Source: Cololabis saira (Eukaryota > Chordata > Actinopteri > Beloniformes > Belonidae). Taken from it: DNA of 64,000 nt. The notes below the pieces were generated by a model. The model made no database searches. It was given only the letters and a program-made list of their open reading frames with translations, and had not been told where the DNA came from. How positions within the stretch are numbered: the first letter of the stretch is position 1; the number at the start of each line of letters is the position of its first letter. The DNA lies in NCBI RefSeq assembly GCF_033807715.1, contig NC_084610.1, positions 797,001 through 861,000 on the forward strand. Direction: 5' to 3'. The translations under genes were made by a program, and so were the position numbers. Positions 1 through 11,423 of the stretch are shown here, piece by piece.

Positions 1-190
1 TGGCACAGTGAAATTGAAATTGAATTGCAAGAACTGAATTTGAATTGTGAGAAGTGAATGTAGATTCAGTTTTTCAATGCAATGATTCAAATTAAACAAT
101 TCGAATTCAAATTATGTGATTCAGATTCAGTTTTTTAATGCAATTATTCAAGTTGAGCAATTCAAATTCAAATATAAATTATTCAAATTC
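1..190. repeat. AT-rich degenerate repeat
   Basis: The stretch is built from imperfect copies of a short unit around TTCAAATTC and GATTCAG. No coding exon is visible. A similar AATTTGAATTTAGATTCA stretch occurs near 48705. This is low-complexity intronic sequence upstream of the first visible aldehyde oxidase exon. Confidence 0.5.
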
Positions 191-235
191 AGTTTCTAGT
201 GGCACATATTTCTGCCCATACAGCAGCCTAAGCAC

Positions 236-345
236 AGGTCCAGACCTTCTCTTCCACCTCCTTCGGCTTCTCTGGGAAGACACCGGGGCGTTCCCAGGCC
301 AGCTGAGAAACATAACCTCTCTGAAAAACCCTGGGTCTTCCATTT
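236..345 (-). mobile_element. LINE 3' fragment
   Basis: The sequence resembles 46330-46445 of this window, sharing for example GGCGTTCCCAGGCCAGC followed by GAGAAACATA/GAGAGACATA. That second region is the 3' part of the LINE at 46261-48125. This is therefore a short, diverged 3' piece of the same LINE family, antisense to the aldehyde oxidase gene and inside one of its introns. Confidence 0.6.
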
Positions 346-665
346 GTGAATAATCTATCTTACTTTAAAGTGATGCGCTCCGAATAATTTTATCGCCCTT
401 CCAGCAAGAGTAGCTTCTCTAGGGCCATTACTGATGTCATTCCTCCTTGGCGTTGTGTTAGGAGAACCCACCCTACTTTGTTTCCAGGTAGGGTGAAACA
501 AACACTTGAAGAGTTTTTGATCAAAAGGAAAAGTTGTGCAGAGACAGCAGCTGTGTTTTCACAGCATAGCGTTGCCATGGTGACCAGTAAAGATGCCCGT
601 TAAAAATGTGTGATGTGTAGTTTTCCACATGTCACTGAATGTGCTGCCCTGCTGGTTGTGCTCAG

Positions 666-3600
666 GTGTCGTGCATTGGGCAGATTGTGTGCGGCGTGGT
701 CGCTGATACGAAGGCGCATGCCCAGCGAGGAGCAGCCGTCGTGAGGATCAGCTACCAAGACCTGCCAGACCCCGTCTTCACCATCCAGGTGCCCCGTCGT
801 TCCCACCGCGCTCTCCGAGCCGTAACTTCAGTCAGCATCTGTGATTGATCCGTCGTTGTCTACGTCAGGAGGCCGTCCAGAAGTCGTCCTTCTTTGAGCC
901 TCGAAGAGCGATCGAGAGAGGAAATGTGACGGACGCCTTCAGCAGTGTTGATCAGATCCATGAAGGTGGGATCAACCGCCGTGAACGTGCGTGTTGAATT
1001 CTGTCACGGTTTCATCTTCACAACGGGTTTCCTGCAGGAGAGATTGGGATGGGAGGCCAGGAGCATTTCTACATGGAGACGCAGAGCATGCTGGTTGTTC
1101 CCGTTGGGGAGGAGGCGGAGCTTAACGTCTACGTATCCACCCAGTGGCCGGCCTTGATGCAGGTACGCTCGTCGCTCGGGTACGGCACTTTCCACTAGTA
1201 CCTGCTCAGCTCAGCTCAGCTCGGCCTGGTTTCTTTTCCATAACAATCCACCTGGAGCAGAAGTAGGAGGTTGGAGAAGCTGCTGTGACGTATTTGATTG
1301 TGTATCTAAACGAAGAAGACAACAATACTAAAGATGTAGAAACTGGAGGAGATGATATACAGGACTGTCTCAGAAAATTAGAATATTGTGATAAAGTTCT
1401 TTATTTTCTGTAATGCAATTAAAAAAACAAAAATATCATACATTCTGGATTCATTACAAATCAACTGAAATATTGCAAGCCTTTTATTATTTTAATATTG
1501 CTGATCATGGCTTACAGTTTAAGAAAACTCAATTATCCTATCTCAAAAAATTAGAATATTCTGGGAATCTTAATCTTAAACTGTAAACCATAATCAGCAA
1601 TATTAAAATAATAAAAGGCTTGCAATAATTCAGTTGATTTGTAATGAATCCAGAATGTATGATATTTTTCTTTTTTTAATTGCATTACAGAAAATAAAGA
1701 ACTTTATCACAATATTCTAATTTTCTGAGACAGTCCTGTATGTGCTGCTGGGTCTTTGACGACTTGTGTTTGATATCAAGTTAAAAAATGAGAGAGAGAA
1801 GCTTCAAGCAGCAACGCTTTTTAATTTTTGTTAGTTTGTCTCTGTGCTGCTGAAAAGTCAGCTGGAGCCGTGAGCAGCTATGAAGAGACAGAGCTCCTGG
1901 TAGATCTGGTCGTTCCTTATCTCCGTCTAGATCCCTTTTTAATTCTCTCCTCAGCACCAGGTTTATGAACATCTGCACCTCAGAGTTGGATCATGAAACA
2001 GACTTTTGCTGGTGGAATAAAATGAACCAGAATCCGTCAGAGTCTCTTTCTCTGATTTCCTCCTCCTGACTCAGACGTCTGACTCCAACCCCCCGACCAA
2101 TCGGTGTCCTGTAGTGTGATGATGTCAGATACAGCCGACTCAGCAGCTTAGAACCTCGGCAGAATAGTTACAGGAAAAGTATCTACTCGGCACGTTAGAC
2201 CCCTGGTGGAGAAGAACCAAACCGAGTGGAGCCGAGCCGAGCTTGGCTGAGTAGGTACCAGTGGAAAAGTGCCAGTACAGTCCGGTACGGTCGGGTACAG
2301 AGAACTGTACCTGCTGTCAAGTTACTAGATTTAGTGTTTTTGTTGCTGTTGCAGGACGCCGTTGCAGAGACTTTGGACATCCCGTCCAACAGGGTCAACT
2401 GTCATGTCAAAAGGCTGGGCGGCGCTTTTGGAGGGAAGGTCACGAAGACGGCCAACCTGGCCTCCATCACCTCCGTGGCTGCGTGGAAGTAAGACCTTCT
2501 GACGAGGAGCCGGACACCTCCAAACACGGGAAGAGGCAGGAAATCATTTTATTTTCCTTTTGCTGTAATTGTGTGAAGGACGGGCCGCGCTGTGCGCTGC
2601 GTCCTGGAGAGAGGCGAGGACATGCTGATCACTGGAGGACGCCATCCTGTCCTGGGGACATACAAGGTAGCCAACCTGACCTCAAGGTCAGCTGGGGCAC
2701 ATGATTACTCACATGATTAGACACCCGGGCACCCGGGCTTTGTGTTGGGGACAAAGAGCTTATTAAGAGTCTGAATACAAGAAGAGAGCCTGACCGCTGC
2801 TTGTTTCAGGTGGGGTTCATGAGCGATGGGAGGATCGTGGCGGCAGATATTCAGTACTACACCAACGCCGGCTGCTGTGTGGATGAATCTGTGTTGGTGG
2901 GTGAAGGAAAACACGTGGACATGTGGACAGATCGGTGACCTTCCTCTAGAGCAGGGGTCGGCAACCCGCGGCTCTAGAGCCGCATGCAGCTCTTTAGCAC
3001 CCTAGTGGCTCCTGGAGCTTTTTCAGAAATGTTTGACCTTTTTTTCTGTTTTTTTTCCTTTTTTTCTTCTTCTCTTTTTCTTTTTTCCTTTTTTTCTCTT
3101 TTTGTTCTTTTTTTCCTTTTTTCTTTTTTTCCTTTTTTCCTTTTTTTCTTTTTCTTTTTTCCTTTTTTTCTCTTTTCTTGCTTTTTCCTTTGCTTTTTAA
3201 TCTCGACATTTCCACTTTTTTCTCAACATTTCCACTTTTTTCTCAACATTTCCACTTTTTTCTCAACATTGACTTTTTTCTCGAAGTGCATAATGAAAAG
3301 AAATCTCCCCCCAGTTCTAACTAATATAGAAACATGCAGCATGTGTTGTCTTCATTCTAAGGCTTATACAAGACTTTTAATTTTTTGCGGCTCCAGACAT
3401 ATTTGTTTTTTGTGTTTTTGGTCCAATGTGGCTCTTTCAACATTTTGTGTTGCCGACCCCTGCTCTAGAGGAAGAAACACCCACACGTGACATATCAGCC
3501 GTTATTATTGATTCATCTCTTTCCAAGGTCATTGAGAAGATCCTGCTCCACATGGACAACTGCTACAACATCCCCAACCTGCGCGGCCGCAGCGCCGCCT

Positions 3601-6600
3601 GCAGGACCAACCTGCCCTCCAACACGGCCTTCAGGGGCTTCGGCGTGCCCCAGACTCTGCTGGTGGTGGAGAACATGATGAACGACGTGGCCCTGGTGCT
3701 GGGACGCCCCGCCGACCAGGTCCAGCCTCCCGCCGTCATCCTGTGGGTTTTCCCCCAGCACGCTGTCTTTAAAATCTCTGATTCCTCATCAGATCCGGGA
3801 GATCAACATGTACCGGGGTCCGTCAACCACCCACTACAAGTTAGAGTTCAGCCCGGAGAACCTGCTGCGCTGCTGGGACCAGTGCAAGCTCAAGTGCGAC
3901 TACAGCGCCCGCCGCACAGCCGTTGACCAGTTCAACCAGCAGAACCGCTGGAAGAAGAGGGGCATGGCCATCATTCCCATCAAATATGGCATTGCCTTTG
4001 CAGAGAGCTTCTTAAACCAGGTCTGTGGGCTCGGGCATCAAGAGAAGGCCTTGGTTTTCTGTCTGATTAGGGCTGGGCGATATATCGACATTTTAATATA
4101 TATCGATATATTTTCAAACGCGATATGGTACGAGACAATATCGTTTATATCGATTTAAAAAAAATAAATCTTTTTAAAAAAAATTTTTTTATGATTTTGA
4201 TATAGCTTATTTTGTGACAAATTGACTTGAATGTTTTATTTGAGATTTGCACAAATGTTTTGTTATTTGCACAACTGTCAACCTCAGTGGAAAAGTCTGC
4301 CTGTTACTGTCTACATTGTATTAATTGCACAGATGTTTATCGAGTATCGCCATTCAGCTAGAAAATATGGAGATATGACTTTCGGTCCATATCGCCCAGC
4401 CCTATGTCTGATTCCTGGTGTGTGTGTACCAGGCTGCAGCGCTGGTCCACATCTATAAGGACGGATCTGTTCTGGTCACCCACGGCGGGACGGAGATGGG
4501 TCAGGGAATCCACACCAAAATGCAGCAGGTACTGTGAGAAACATGCCCAAACTTTTTGTTGGTTTTTTAGCTTTAGTTTAATTGAAGCGATGTGTGCTGA
4601 TTGGACAGCGGTCGCCGTGGCAACAGTTAATACATTGCTGTTATTTTTGCAACCTTACACAGTGTGAGTACGTGAATGACCTAAAGACTCCCAAAGCTAC
4701 AAAGGTCATAGGTCATTTAAAAAAAACTAAGTTACAGATTAATAAGAAATTAAATAAATTCATAAAGTACTGTGGAGTGAATGAAAACGGCGTGCATGTG
4801 GCGTTGTGTTTTGATTATTTAGCCTTTATGACGATAATGGTACCACTTCTTTAGAGTAGGTTTATATGTTCAGAAAGCATCTTAAAAGCATGTCTGCAGA
4901 CACGTGATTACTGTAAAATATACATTTTTAACAACCATAACATGTCACGCTAACTTGATTCAAAAGCCGGAACTAAAGATTAACGTATAGTTTTTAAAAA
5001 TGTACAACAATGTTTTACACCGAAACGCTAAGAAGAAACTTGTGAAAGCAACTTTTCTGCCCAAGATTGATAATAATAATAATACTATTTCATAAATGCA
5101 CACAGGTACCTGGTTTTATTTTATATTGAATAAGCTGTGTTGTTTTCTGTCATTTTTATTACATTTCTTTCATTTTAAATTAAATTAATTATTTTATTTT
5201 GTTCTATTGTACTTCCTGTGAAGTAATTACAATTTTATTATTTATTATTTATTATTTTATCTTACTGGAATTTTGAAATAAATCGTTCAGTTTGATTAAA
5301 ATTGATTGATATATAATTAGATCATTAAAGTGAATAAGAGTACAAGAGTCTAGAAGTTATTTTCAGTTTCACTTTCCTGCTTCACTAAGTCCACACCAGA
5401 CACGAGAACCGTTCATGGGCCTCATCGTTGTGCCTGATCGGTCCAGGGCTTCAGAGAATACAGACTACAGAATGAAATGCTTTATGATCCTGTTTGGTGT
5501 CAGGTTGCGAGCCGGGAGCTTCACATCCCGGCCACAAAGATCTACATCAGCGAGACCAGCACCAGCACCGTCCCCAACTCCTGCCCGTCTGCTGCTTCGT
5601 TTGGCACCGACGCCAACGGCATGGCCGTCAAGGTGAGTCACCTCTCTCCAGCTTGATCCAGCTTGATCTGATTCATGTTGCTGCTGCTGCTGTTATTATT
5701 ATTATTATTAGGGACCGAGCAGCAGCAAGGCTTGTGCGAAATCGCAACGATTATTATTATTCTTCTTATTATTTTATCCGAAAACAATTGCGTTTTTGAG
5801 GCGCATAACTTATTCGAAAAGTTGTAAAACTTGGCACGCACATCCCATGTGGCGAAAAAATTCCGTATTCTAATAGTGTCAAAAAGGGGCGTGGCCTAAC
5901 GGCTCAACAGCGCCCCCTAGAAAACTTTGTTCCTCAAGCCCCACAATACGGTTTGACGTACATGCACGAAAATCAGTACACACCTGTATCATGTCACCAC
6001 TTAAAGAAAAGTCTCTTGGCGCCATGGCCCAAACCCAACAGGAAGTCGGCCATTTTGAATTAACCGTGTCATTTTGGCACAATTTATGCCATTTTCACGT
6101 GCCGTACTTTAATGAACTCCTCCTAGCAGGCGGCTAACCGGACTGTAAGAATGGGATTGTTTATGTTGTACTGTGAGTTACGTGGAGTGTTTAATAAAGT
6201 TCCCTGTAAGTAAGGGTAATACTCAACCGTCCAGTTTGTATAATTAAGGAAGATAGAATTTACTGAAACATGGAACAGCTGGCTGCAGCCACAGAGCTGC
6301 TGCTCAGCCAGGCTGCAGACTGACCCGGGGAGCCGCGAGGCGGCTCAACATCTCCCCCTAGTGGCGCTAACCAGTAACTACAACAACAATGAAGTATCGG
6401 TGCCTGGTATTGGAGAATTTTTGCGAGTACGAGTATATGAGGGCAGTATCGGCCCTGATACCGATACCAGTATCGGTATCAGGGCATCCCTAATTATTGT
6501 TATTGCTTTCTTTTTTTGATGACATCAGAATGCTTGTGAGATTCTGTACCAGAGACTGGAGCCAATCAGGCAGCAGAACCCCAAAGGCTCATGGGAGAGT

Positions 6601-9600
6601 TGGGTATGAACATGCCATGAAAGGAAAGTTGAACACTGGCTTGTGAAGAAATATGAAAACGTGTTTCTTTACGTTGACGTTCAGGTCACAGCCGCATTTT
6701 TCCAGAAGATCAGTCTGTCAGCCACCGGATTCTTCAGGTACGACTGAGTCCGACAGGACCGTGCTGTAAGTGGTGCAGAAACGCTGAGCGGTGTCTTCCT
6801 GTGCGTCCTCAGAGGCCCAGACCTCTACATGGACTGGGACAAGATGGAGGGCCGTCCGTACGCCTACTTCACGTTCGGATGCTGCGTCTGTGAGGTGGAG
6901 CTGGACTGCCTGACCGGAGACTCCCGGGTCCGGACCCTTTCGTTAGCTCGGAACGTTGTTCTGGCTCGTTGTGAACCGAGTGACGTTCCTGTTCTCCTGC
7001 TCGTTGTAGACGGTGAGGACGGACATCGTGGTCGACATCGGCAGAAGCGTGAACCCGTCCGTGGACATCGGCCAGGTGGGACTGCTATTTCTATTTAATG
7101 CCACCAGTGAAGGTGCAAACTCTTAAATTAACTCTTAAAGCTACAGTTTGTTTGTTTTGTTTTTTCAAGTCAATGCTTTCTGTAAATGAAAGTTGCAGAT
7201 CAAGTATACAAGTGTTAAAGCTCTGTTTTAACACTGTGAAGACATTTTTGGAAGACTAAGGGCCAATCCCAATACACCCCCTACTTTCTACCACTAGCCC
7301 TAAAAAAGAAGCCACAGATTTTAGGGCCCTTGAAATCTTCCCAGGGGCCTGTCCCAATACTCCCACTACTCCTACTTTTCAACACCACCCCTAAATTTTG
7401 GGTGCTACGTCACTGCGTGGTTTACGTTCGGGTACGTAAGCGACTGCGTAGTTACGTTTGCACATACGTCACATATATGATATGGTGTGACGGTCACACC
7501 ATATCAGGAAGCTGAGAGATAAAAACTGTTTTAATTTCAGCTGTAGCGCTGGTAATATGCTACTTTATTAAGTTTTAATATTTTTTCAGGCGTAAAGGTA
7601 ACCGTTAAGATCCCCAACCTGGGCTCAGTTTATCCAAATAATGCCTGTTAAGAAATTTGATCTGATGTTTTCGGCGATGATAAGAGCCGCCGGCTCAGAG
7701 CAGCAGCAACTCACGGCAGTTGTAGCTACGCCTGTTAAGAAATTTGCTCCGAAGTTTTTGGGATTTCTGCCTGCCGGCTCAGAGCTGATTTATGGTTCCG
7801 CGTTAAATCGACGCAGAGCACGGCGTAGGGTACGGCGTAGGGTACGGCGTAGGGTACGGCGTAGGGTACGGCGTAGGGTACGGCGCGTAACCTACGCCGT
7901 AGGCTCTGCGTTGGTGTAACGCGGAACCATAAATCAGCCTGCCATGGTGACCCCTGTTTTACGTCTATGCTGGATACCCAGGGTGCATGTTTACAATAAT
8001 GTAAGGCTTTAAATAGGGAACCGCAGAGGTTTCATTGCAGATGCAGAAAAAGAAAACATGTCTTTATTTTTTCTTGGCTGGAAACCTATTGAGAAATATT
8101 CTTCCAGGTGGTTTTGACATTTGGCTCCATCTGTATACAAGTTTAATAGTTTGGTGGTTTGGTTTAGAAACCCAAAAAGGGAACATGTGGATGTACGTTT
8201 GGAGATCCAGGTTCCAAGGTCCTTTTTATTAAATGTGTTTCCTTTCCTCTCTCCTCCCTTCCTTTTCTCCTCCTCTCAGATTGAAGGAGCGTTCACTCAG
8301 GGTTTGGGTCTCTACACTCTGGAGGAGCTGAACTTTTCCCCGTCCGGGCTCCTGTACACTCGAGGTCCGTCTCAGTACAAGATCCCGGCGGTGTGCGACA
8401 TGCCGCTCCAGTTCAACGTGTACCTGCTGCCGGACAGCCACAACCCCCACGCCATCTACTCCTCCAAGGTCGGCACCAACCCCGATCTTTAGCACATGTA
8501 TCAATCTCTGCTGGAGCTCATGCTGCTCTGGTTGTGCAGGGTATTGGAGAACCCGTCCTCTTCCTGGGCAGCTCCGTGTTCTTCGCCATCAAAGACGCCG
8601 TGGCGGCGTCGCGCTCCGAGTCCGGCCTCGTCGGCCCGTTTCCTCTCGACAGTCCTGCGACTCCGGAGAGAATCTGTCTGGCCTGCGCGTCCAGCTTCAC
8701 TCAGAAGGTGATGGGTGGAGAGAGACTGCAAGGCTTTTTAAACTGTCGTGACTTTTAAATCATATTTTCACCATAACTGATGCTGCATTTGATTATTAAA
8801 AGGTAAATAGGGAATGGCTTTATTTGAGATGAGAAAATCATGACTACCGTATTTTCTGGACTATAAGCCGCTTTTCAACCATGCAGCTTATCTATTCTGT
8901 GGCTTTTTCTTCCACCGCTCGGGGGGTTTTAACCGGAATTAGAATCAAAACTAAGACAAAATAAATACAAAGAAGAATACGCTACTTCTTCGTTAGCAGA
9001 TAGAAGTAGGTAGAAGCAGATTTCAAACAGATAAACAGATAACTTTCTCGACATTTTGACTTTTTTTCTCAAAATTTCGACTTTTTTTCTCAACATTTCG
9101 ACTTTTTTCTCAACATTTCGACTTTTTTCACAAAATTTTGACTTTTTTCACAAAATTTTGACTTTTTTTTCTCAACATTTTGACTTTTTTCTCAAAATTT
9201 CGACTTTTTTATTGACATTTCGACTTTTTTTATTGACATTTCGACTTTTTTTCTCTACATTTAAACTTTTTTTCTCTACATTTCGACTTTTTTTCTCAAC
9301 ATTTCGACTTTTTTTCTCGACATTTCGATAAATGCTCGGGGCGCTCTAACCGGAATAAGAATCAAAACTAAGACAAAATAAATGCAAAGAAGAATACACT
9401 ACTTCTTCTTTAGCAGATAGAAGTAGGTAGAAGCAGATTTCAAACAGATAAATAGATAAATAAATACTGGTTATTTTCTCTTGGTTCTGTCCCGTTTTAA
9501 TCAGCAAAGTTGCTGCCGTTTTAAAAGACACTGTTAGGAAAGGATCTATTTAGGTACAAACATGTACATCATTTACAGTTCAAAATCCTTCTGGACATGT

Positions 9601-9852
9601 AGTAAATATCTAATCAAACAACATAAATATCCGATTTACATATCTCTTTTTTTTAAATAGAGCGGGTGCGGCTTGTATATATTTTTTTAATTACTTTTTT
9701 AAAAATAGAGCGGCTTATATGCAGGTGCGGTTGTAGTCCAGAAAATACGGTAGTTATCCTGTTCTGTTCACTAAATGTTGTTTCTTTATTTTTGTTTCCA
9801 GATTCCAGCCAGCGAGCCGGGATCATTCACACCGTGGAGTTTAAACATCTGA
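666..9852 (+). CDS. aox: Aldehyde oxidase, C-terminal molybdenum-domain half (5' part off window)
   Basis: Seventeen exons read as one frame (671 codons plus TGA), matching about the last half of ~1,340-residue aldehyde oxidases: 666-788, 869-965, 1038-1162, 2355-2488, 2579-2666, 2810-2896, 3528-3719, 3793-4020, 4433-4528, 5504-5632, 6529-6603, 6685-6737, 6813-6927, 7010-7075, 8280-8468, 8540-8707, 9802-9852. Family role: a cytosolic molybdo-flavoenzyme that oxidises aldehydes and N-heterocycles. Visible motifs: [10 protein letters not shown] (fragment residues ~79-88), [12 protein letters not shown] (~133-144), [13 protein letters not shown] (~245-257), GGTEMGQG in exon 9, and GIGE at 600-603 carrying the catalytic Glu. 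GGAFGGKV rather than GGGFGGKE favours AOX over xanthine dehydrogenase, although several segments look XDH-like. The 13th exon uses a weak donor (GTCCGG), chosen because it keeps the family spacing. No in-frame stop or frameshift was seen. The flavin and Fe-S halves are outside the window. Confidence 0.93.
1358..1740. mobile_element. Palindromic MITE with TA target site (Tc1/mariner-like)
   Basis: The left end TACAGGACTGTCTCAG is mirrored at the right end by CTGAGACAGTCCTGTA. The inverted similarity runs almost the whole 383 bp, so a single strand could fold into a long hairpin. TA at both ends fits a Tc1/mariner-type target. Related copies lie at 43455-43600 (truncated) and 49470-49830. It sits in an AOX intron. 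Confidence 0.8.
2952..3462. mobile_element. hAT-like MITE with 8-bp target duplication
   Basis: Terminal inverted repeats CAGGGGTCGGCAAC and GTTGCCGACCCCTG are flanked on both sides by CTCTAGAG. The interior holds a C/T-only tract (about 3038-3190) followed by tandem copies of a ~21-bp unit around TTCCACTTTTTTCTCAACAT (about 3206-3285). An 8-bp duplication with short inverted ends is typical of hAT superfamily elements. It lies between AOX exons 6 and 7. Confidence 0.85.
4068..4404. mobile_element. hAT-like MITE with 8-bp target duplication
   Basis: The element begins TAGGGCTGGGCGATAT and ends ATATCGCCCAGCCCTA. The same 8 bp, TGTCTGAT, flanks it at 4060-4067 and 4405-4412. The interior is AT-rich with no coding potential. 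Insertion was 40 bp after AOX exon 8 and 28 bp before exon 9, yet the donor, acceptor and both exons are intact. Confidence 0.87.
5700..6130 (+). repeat. Dispersed repeat family, copy 1
   Basis: After a TTA microsatellite this stretch carries GGGACCGAGCAGCAGCAAGG and then, at about 5886-6115, a segment nearly identical to 48181-48430 (shared landmarks GGCGTGGCC, CCACAATACGGTTTGACG, GGAAGTCGGCCATTTTGAAT). It belongs to a non-coding interspersed family of which two other copies are in this window. The superfamily was not determined. Confidence 0.7.
6385..6492. repeat. Short repeat with TATCGG/CCGATA arms
   Basis: The sequence contains inverted TATCGG and CCGATACC motifs and ends GGTATCAGGGCATCCCTAA, which resembles one end of a common fish short DNA element. 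The matching left end was not clear, so this is called as a fragment. It lies in the intron before AOX exon 11. Confidence 0.4.
7262..7783 (+). mobile_element. TIR repeat fragment related to 53297-54392
   Basis: The segment starts GGCCAATCCCAATACACCCCC and is an inverted copy of the right portion of the repeat at 53297-54392 (for example CCTGTCCCAATACTCCCACT, and GATCCCCAACCTGGGCTCAG with its complement). Next to both copies sits a Harbinger-like MITE. It is intronic in AOX, between exons 14 and 15, and its far end is not clear. Confidence 0.6.
7784..7940. mobile_element. Harbinger-like MITE, copy 1
   Basis: Inverted ends GCTGATTTATGGTTCCGCG and CGCGGAACCATAAATCAGC enclose a core of a 12-bp tandem unit around TACGGCGTAGGG (about five copies). 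Related copies are at 14723-15124, 22287-22777, 33552-33660, 44826-44941, 53731-53886 and 58711-58803. TTA or TAA at the edges of several copies fits a PIF/Harbinger-type 3-bp target; the superfamily is inferred. Confidence 0.7.
8845..9752. mobile_element. TIR element with internal T-rich minisatellite
   Basis: The ends TACCGTATTTTCTGGACTA and TAGTCCAGAAAATACGGTA are inverted repeats. Inside, a ~120-bp block occurs twice (about 8917-9042 and 9335-9462), flanking a ~21-bp tandem array around TTCGACTTTTTTTCTCAACA at 9047-9330. No matching 8-bp duplication was found. A related end begins at 63928. The element occupies the last AOX intron. Confidence 0.75.
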
Positions 9853-9980
9853 GCTCAGACTGAACCACAAGCACTCAATCAGTTTTAATCTGTGAATCCG
9901 AATGTTCAACCACTAACTAAAGTTAACCATGACACAGACTCATTTCATTTCATGTCTTACAGTATTAATGAAATAAGCAC

Positions 9981-9986
9981 AATAAA
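9981..9986 (+). other. AOX polyadenylation signal
   Basis: AATAAA lies about 130 bases after the AOX stop codon, followed by a T-rich stretch. It is the first canonical signal downstream, so the AOX transcript probably ends near 10000. Confidence 0.7.
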
Positions 9987-9989
9987 AAC

Positions 9990-10867
9990 TATGTTTCATC
10001 AGTTTTCATTCAGCTGCTGGAACTAAAACTCGTTTTACTAAATGGTACAATTAACAGATTTTCACAGATAATCAGTTTCCTCCATTTGATCAGTCTGTGC
10101 TGTATTTCACATTTAAGTACAACTGTATAAATCTGAAAATGGATGCACTTTATTTGATCATTTCTACTTATCAGACAATAATAAAGAACTATAAAACATG
10201 TGATAGTAATCTTTTGATTCCTTTTAAAACTAAATAGTGAAAGATTTTCGTGTTCGTTTGTCTGGAGAACCAAGAAAGACTAGTGGAATAAAGTTACAGG
10301 TTAATACAACTTTTAATCATGTCAAGCACAAGGTTTTTCCGGCCGGAGGAGACTTCTCTCAGACCACGTATGGTACAAGAGAAAATCACGCGGTAGTCAT
10401 CGATCCCATCTGTTTTATACTGAAAAAGAGGGTGTTCTTTGCAAATGATTTTCATTGGTTGAGCCTAAGAGACGTGAAAGAACCCCCAAACTTTGTCACT
10501 TCCAGCTCTACATTTCCTTTACTGTCTGTCTCCCATCTGAGGTGTCAAACCAGACCGCAGATCAGACCCCCCAATGCTAAACATCTGTTTCTCCCCATTG
10601 CATGTGTATTGCAAATTAATTTCATTAGGAGAGCAAGATGAAGGAGGAATCACCCTAAGGTGTCACCTTTTCCCCGTCTCCTCTCCTAAGATGTGTATTT
10701 GTAATTAACTTCTAATCTAATTTAAACCTTTTGCTCTTAATCAGAATGAGATTACTTTGAAGAGAGAGCTTAGACAGTTTTGAGCTTCAATAATTTCATT
10801 AAATCCTAACAATAGTTTAATTAGAAACGTAAATTGTTCTGTGTTACATGTGAGATACATTTCAGTT
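9990..10867. other. Intergenic, no feature seen
   Basis: This is unremarkable AT-rich sequence between the AOX 3' end and the repeat cluster upstream of bzw1. Short open frames here have no recognisable domain or splice context. Confidence 0.5.
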
Positions 10868-11165
10868 TAATTCAATTCAATTTTATTTATATAGCGTCTA
10901 ATACAACAGATGTTGTCTCTAGACGCTTTCCAGAGATCCAGAACATAAACATAAACATAAACATAAACCCCCGAGCAGTTATTACATAAACAATGGCAGG
11001 TAAAAACTCCCCTAGTGGGAGAAAAGCCTTAAGCCAAACAGTGGCAAGAAAAACTCCCCTTTAGGAGGAAGAAACCTTGAGCAGGACCAGGCTCATAAGG
11101 GGGGACCCTCCTGCTGAAGGCCAGACTGGGGGAGTCAGGGACGTCAGCAGCACACAGCAGTCAGG
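10868..11165. repeat. Fish interspersed repeat tail (LINE/SINE-derived)
   Basis: TTCAATTTTATTTATATAGCG, then GGCAGGTAAAAACTCCCC and AGGAGGAAGAAACCTTGAGC, are hallmarks of a repeat tail very common in teleost genomes. An ACATAA microsatellite is embedded at about 10943-10966. Class was assigned from recollection of similar fish repeats. Confidence 0.55.
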
Positions 11166-11423
11166 TGGAACTCGTTAATTGAACTCGTTATGTAGTTTCT
11201 TCATCTGGGGCTTTTTAGTAAGAGATTTCAATGGTTTCATGTTGAAAGAAATACTTTTTTCCCCGTTTTGCCTTAAACATAGGCTGTCTGCTGTTGTCAT
11301 GGATTTAAAATCTAACTACAGAGACCAAAACTATTAGTTGTACCAGGCTGTAAATACATTTATTTCTGAAATTGGACATTTTTTTAAAGGGGCGACATTT
11401 TTTTTAATATATACATACATACA

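Noticed and set aside
2984..3490. Phe-rich 168-codon frame and its Lys-rich complement
   Set aside because: They are translations of the C/T-only tract and T-rich units inside the MITE at 2952-3462.
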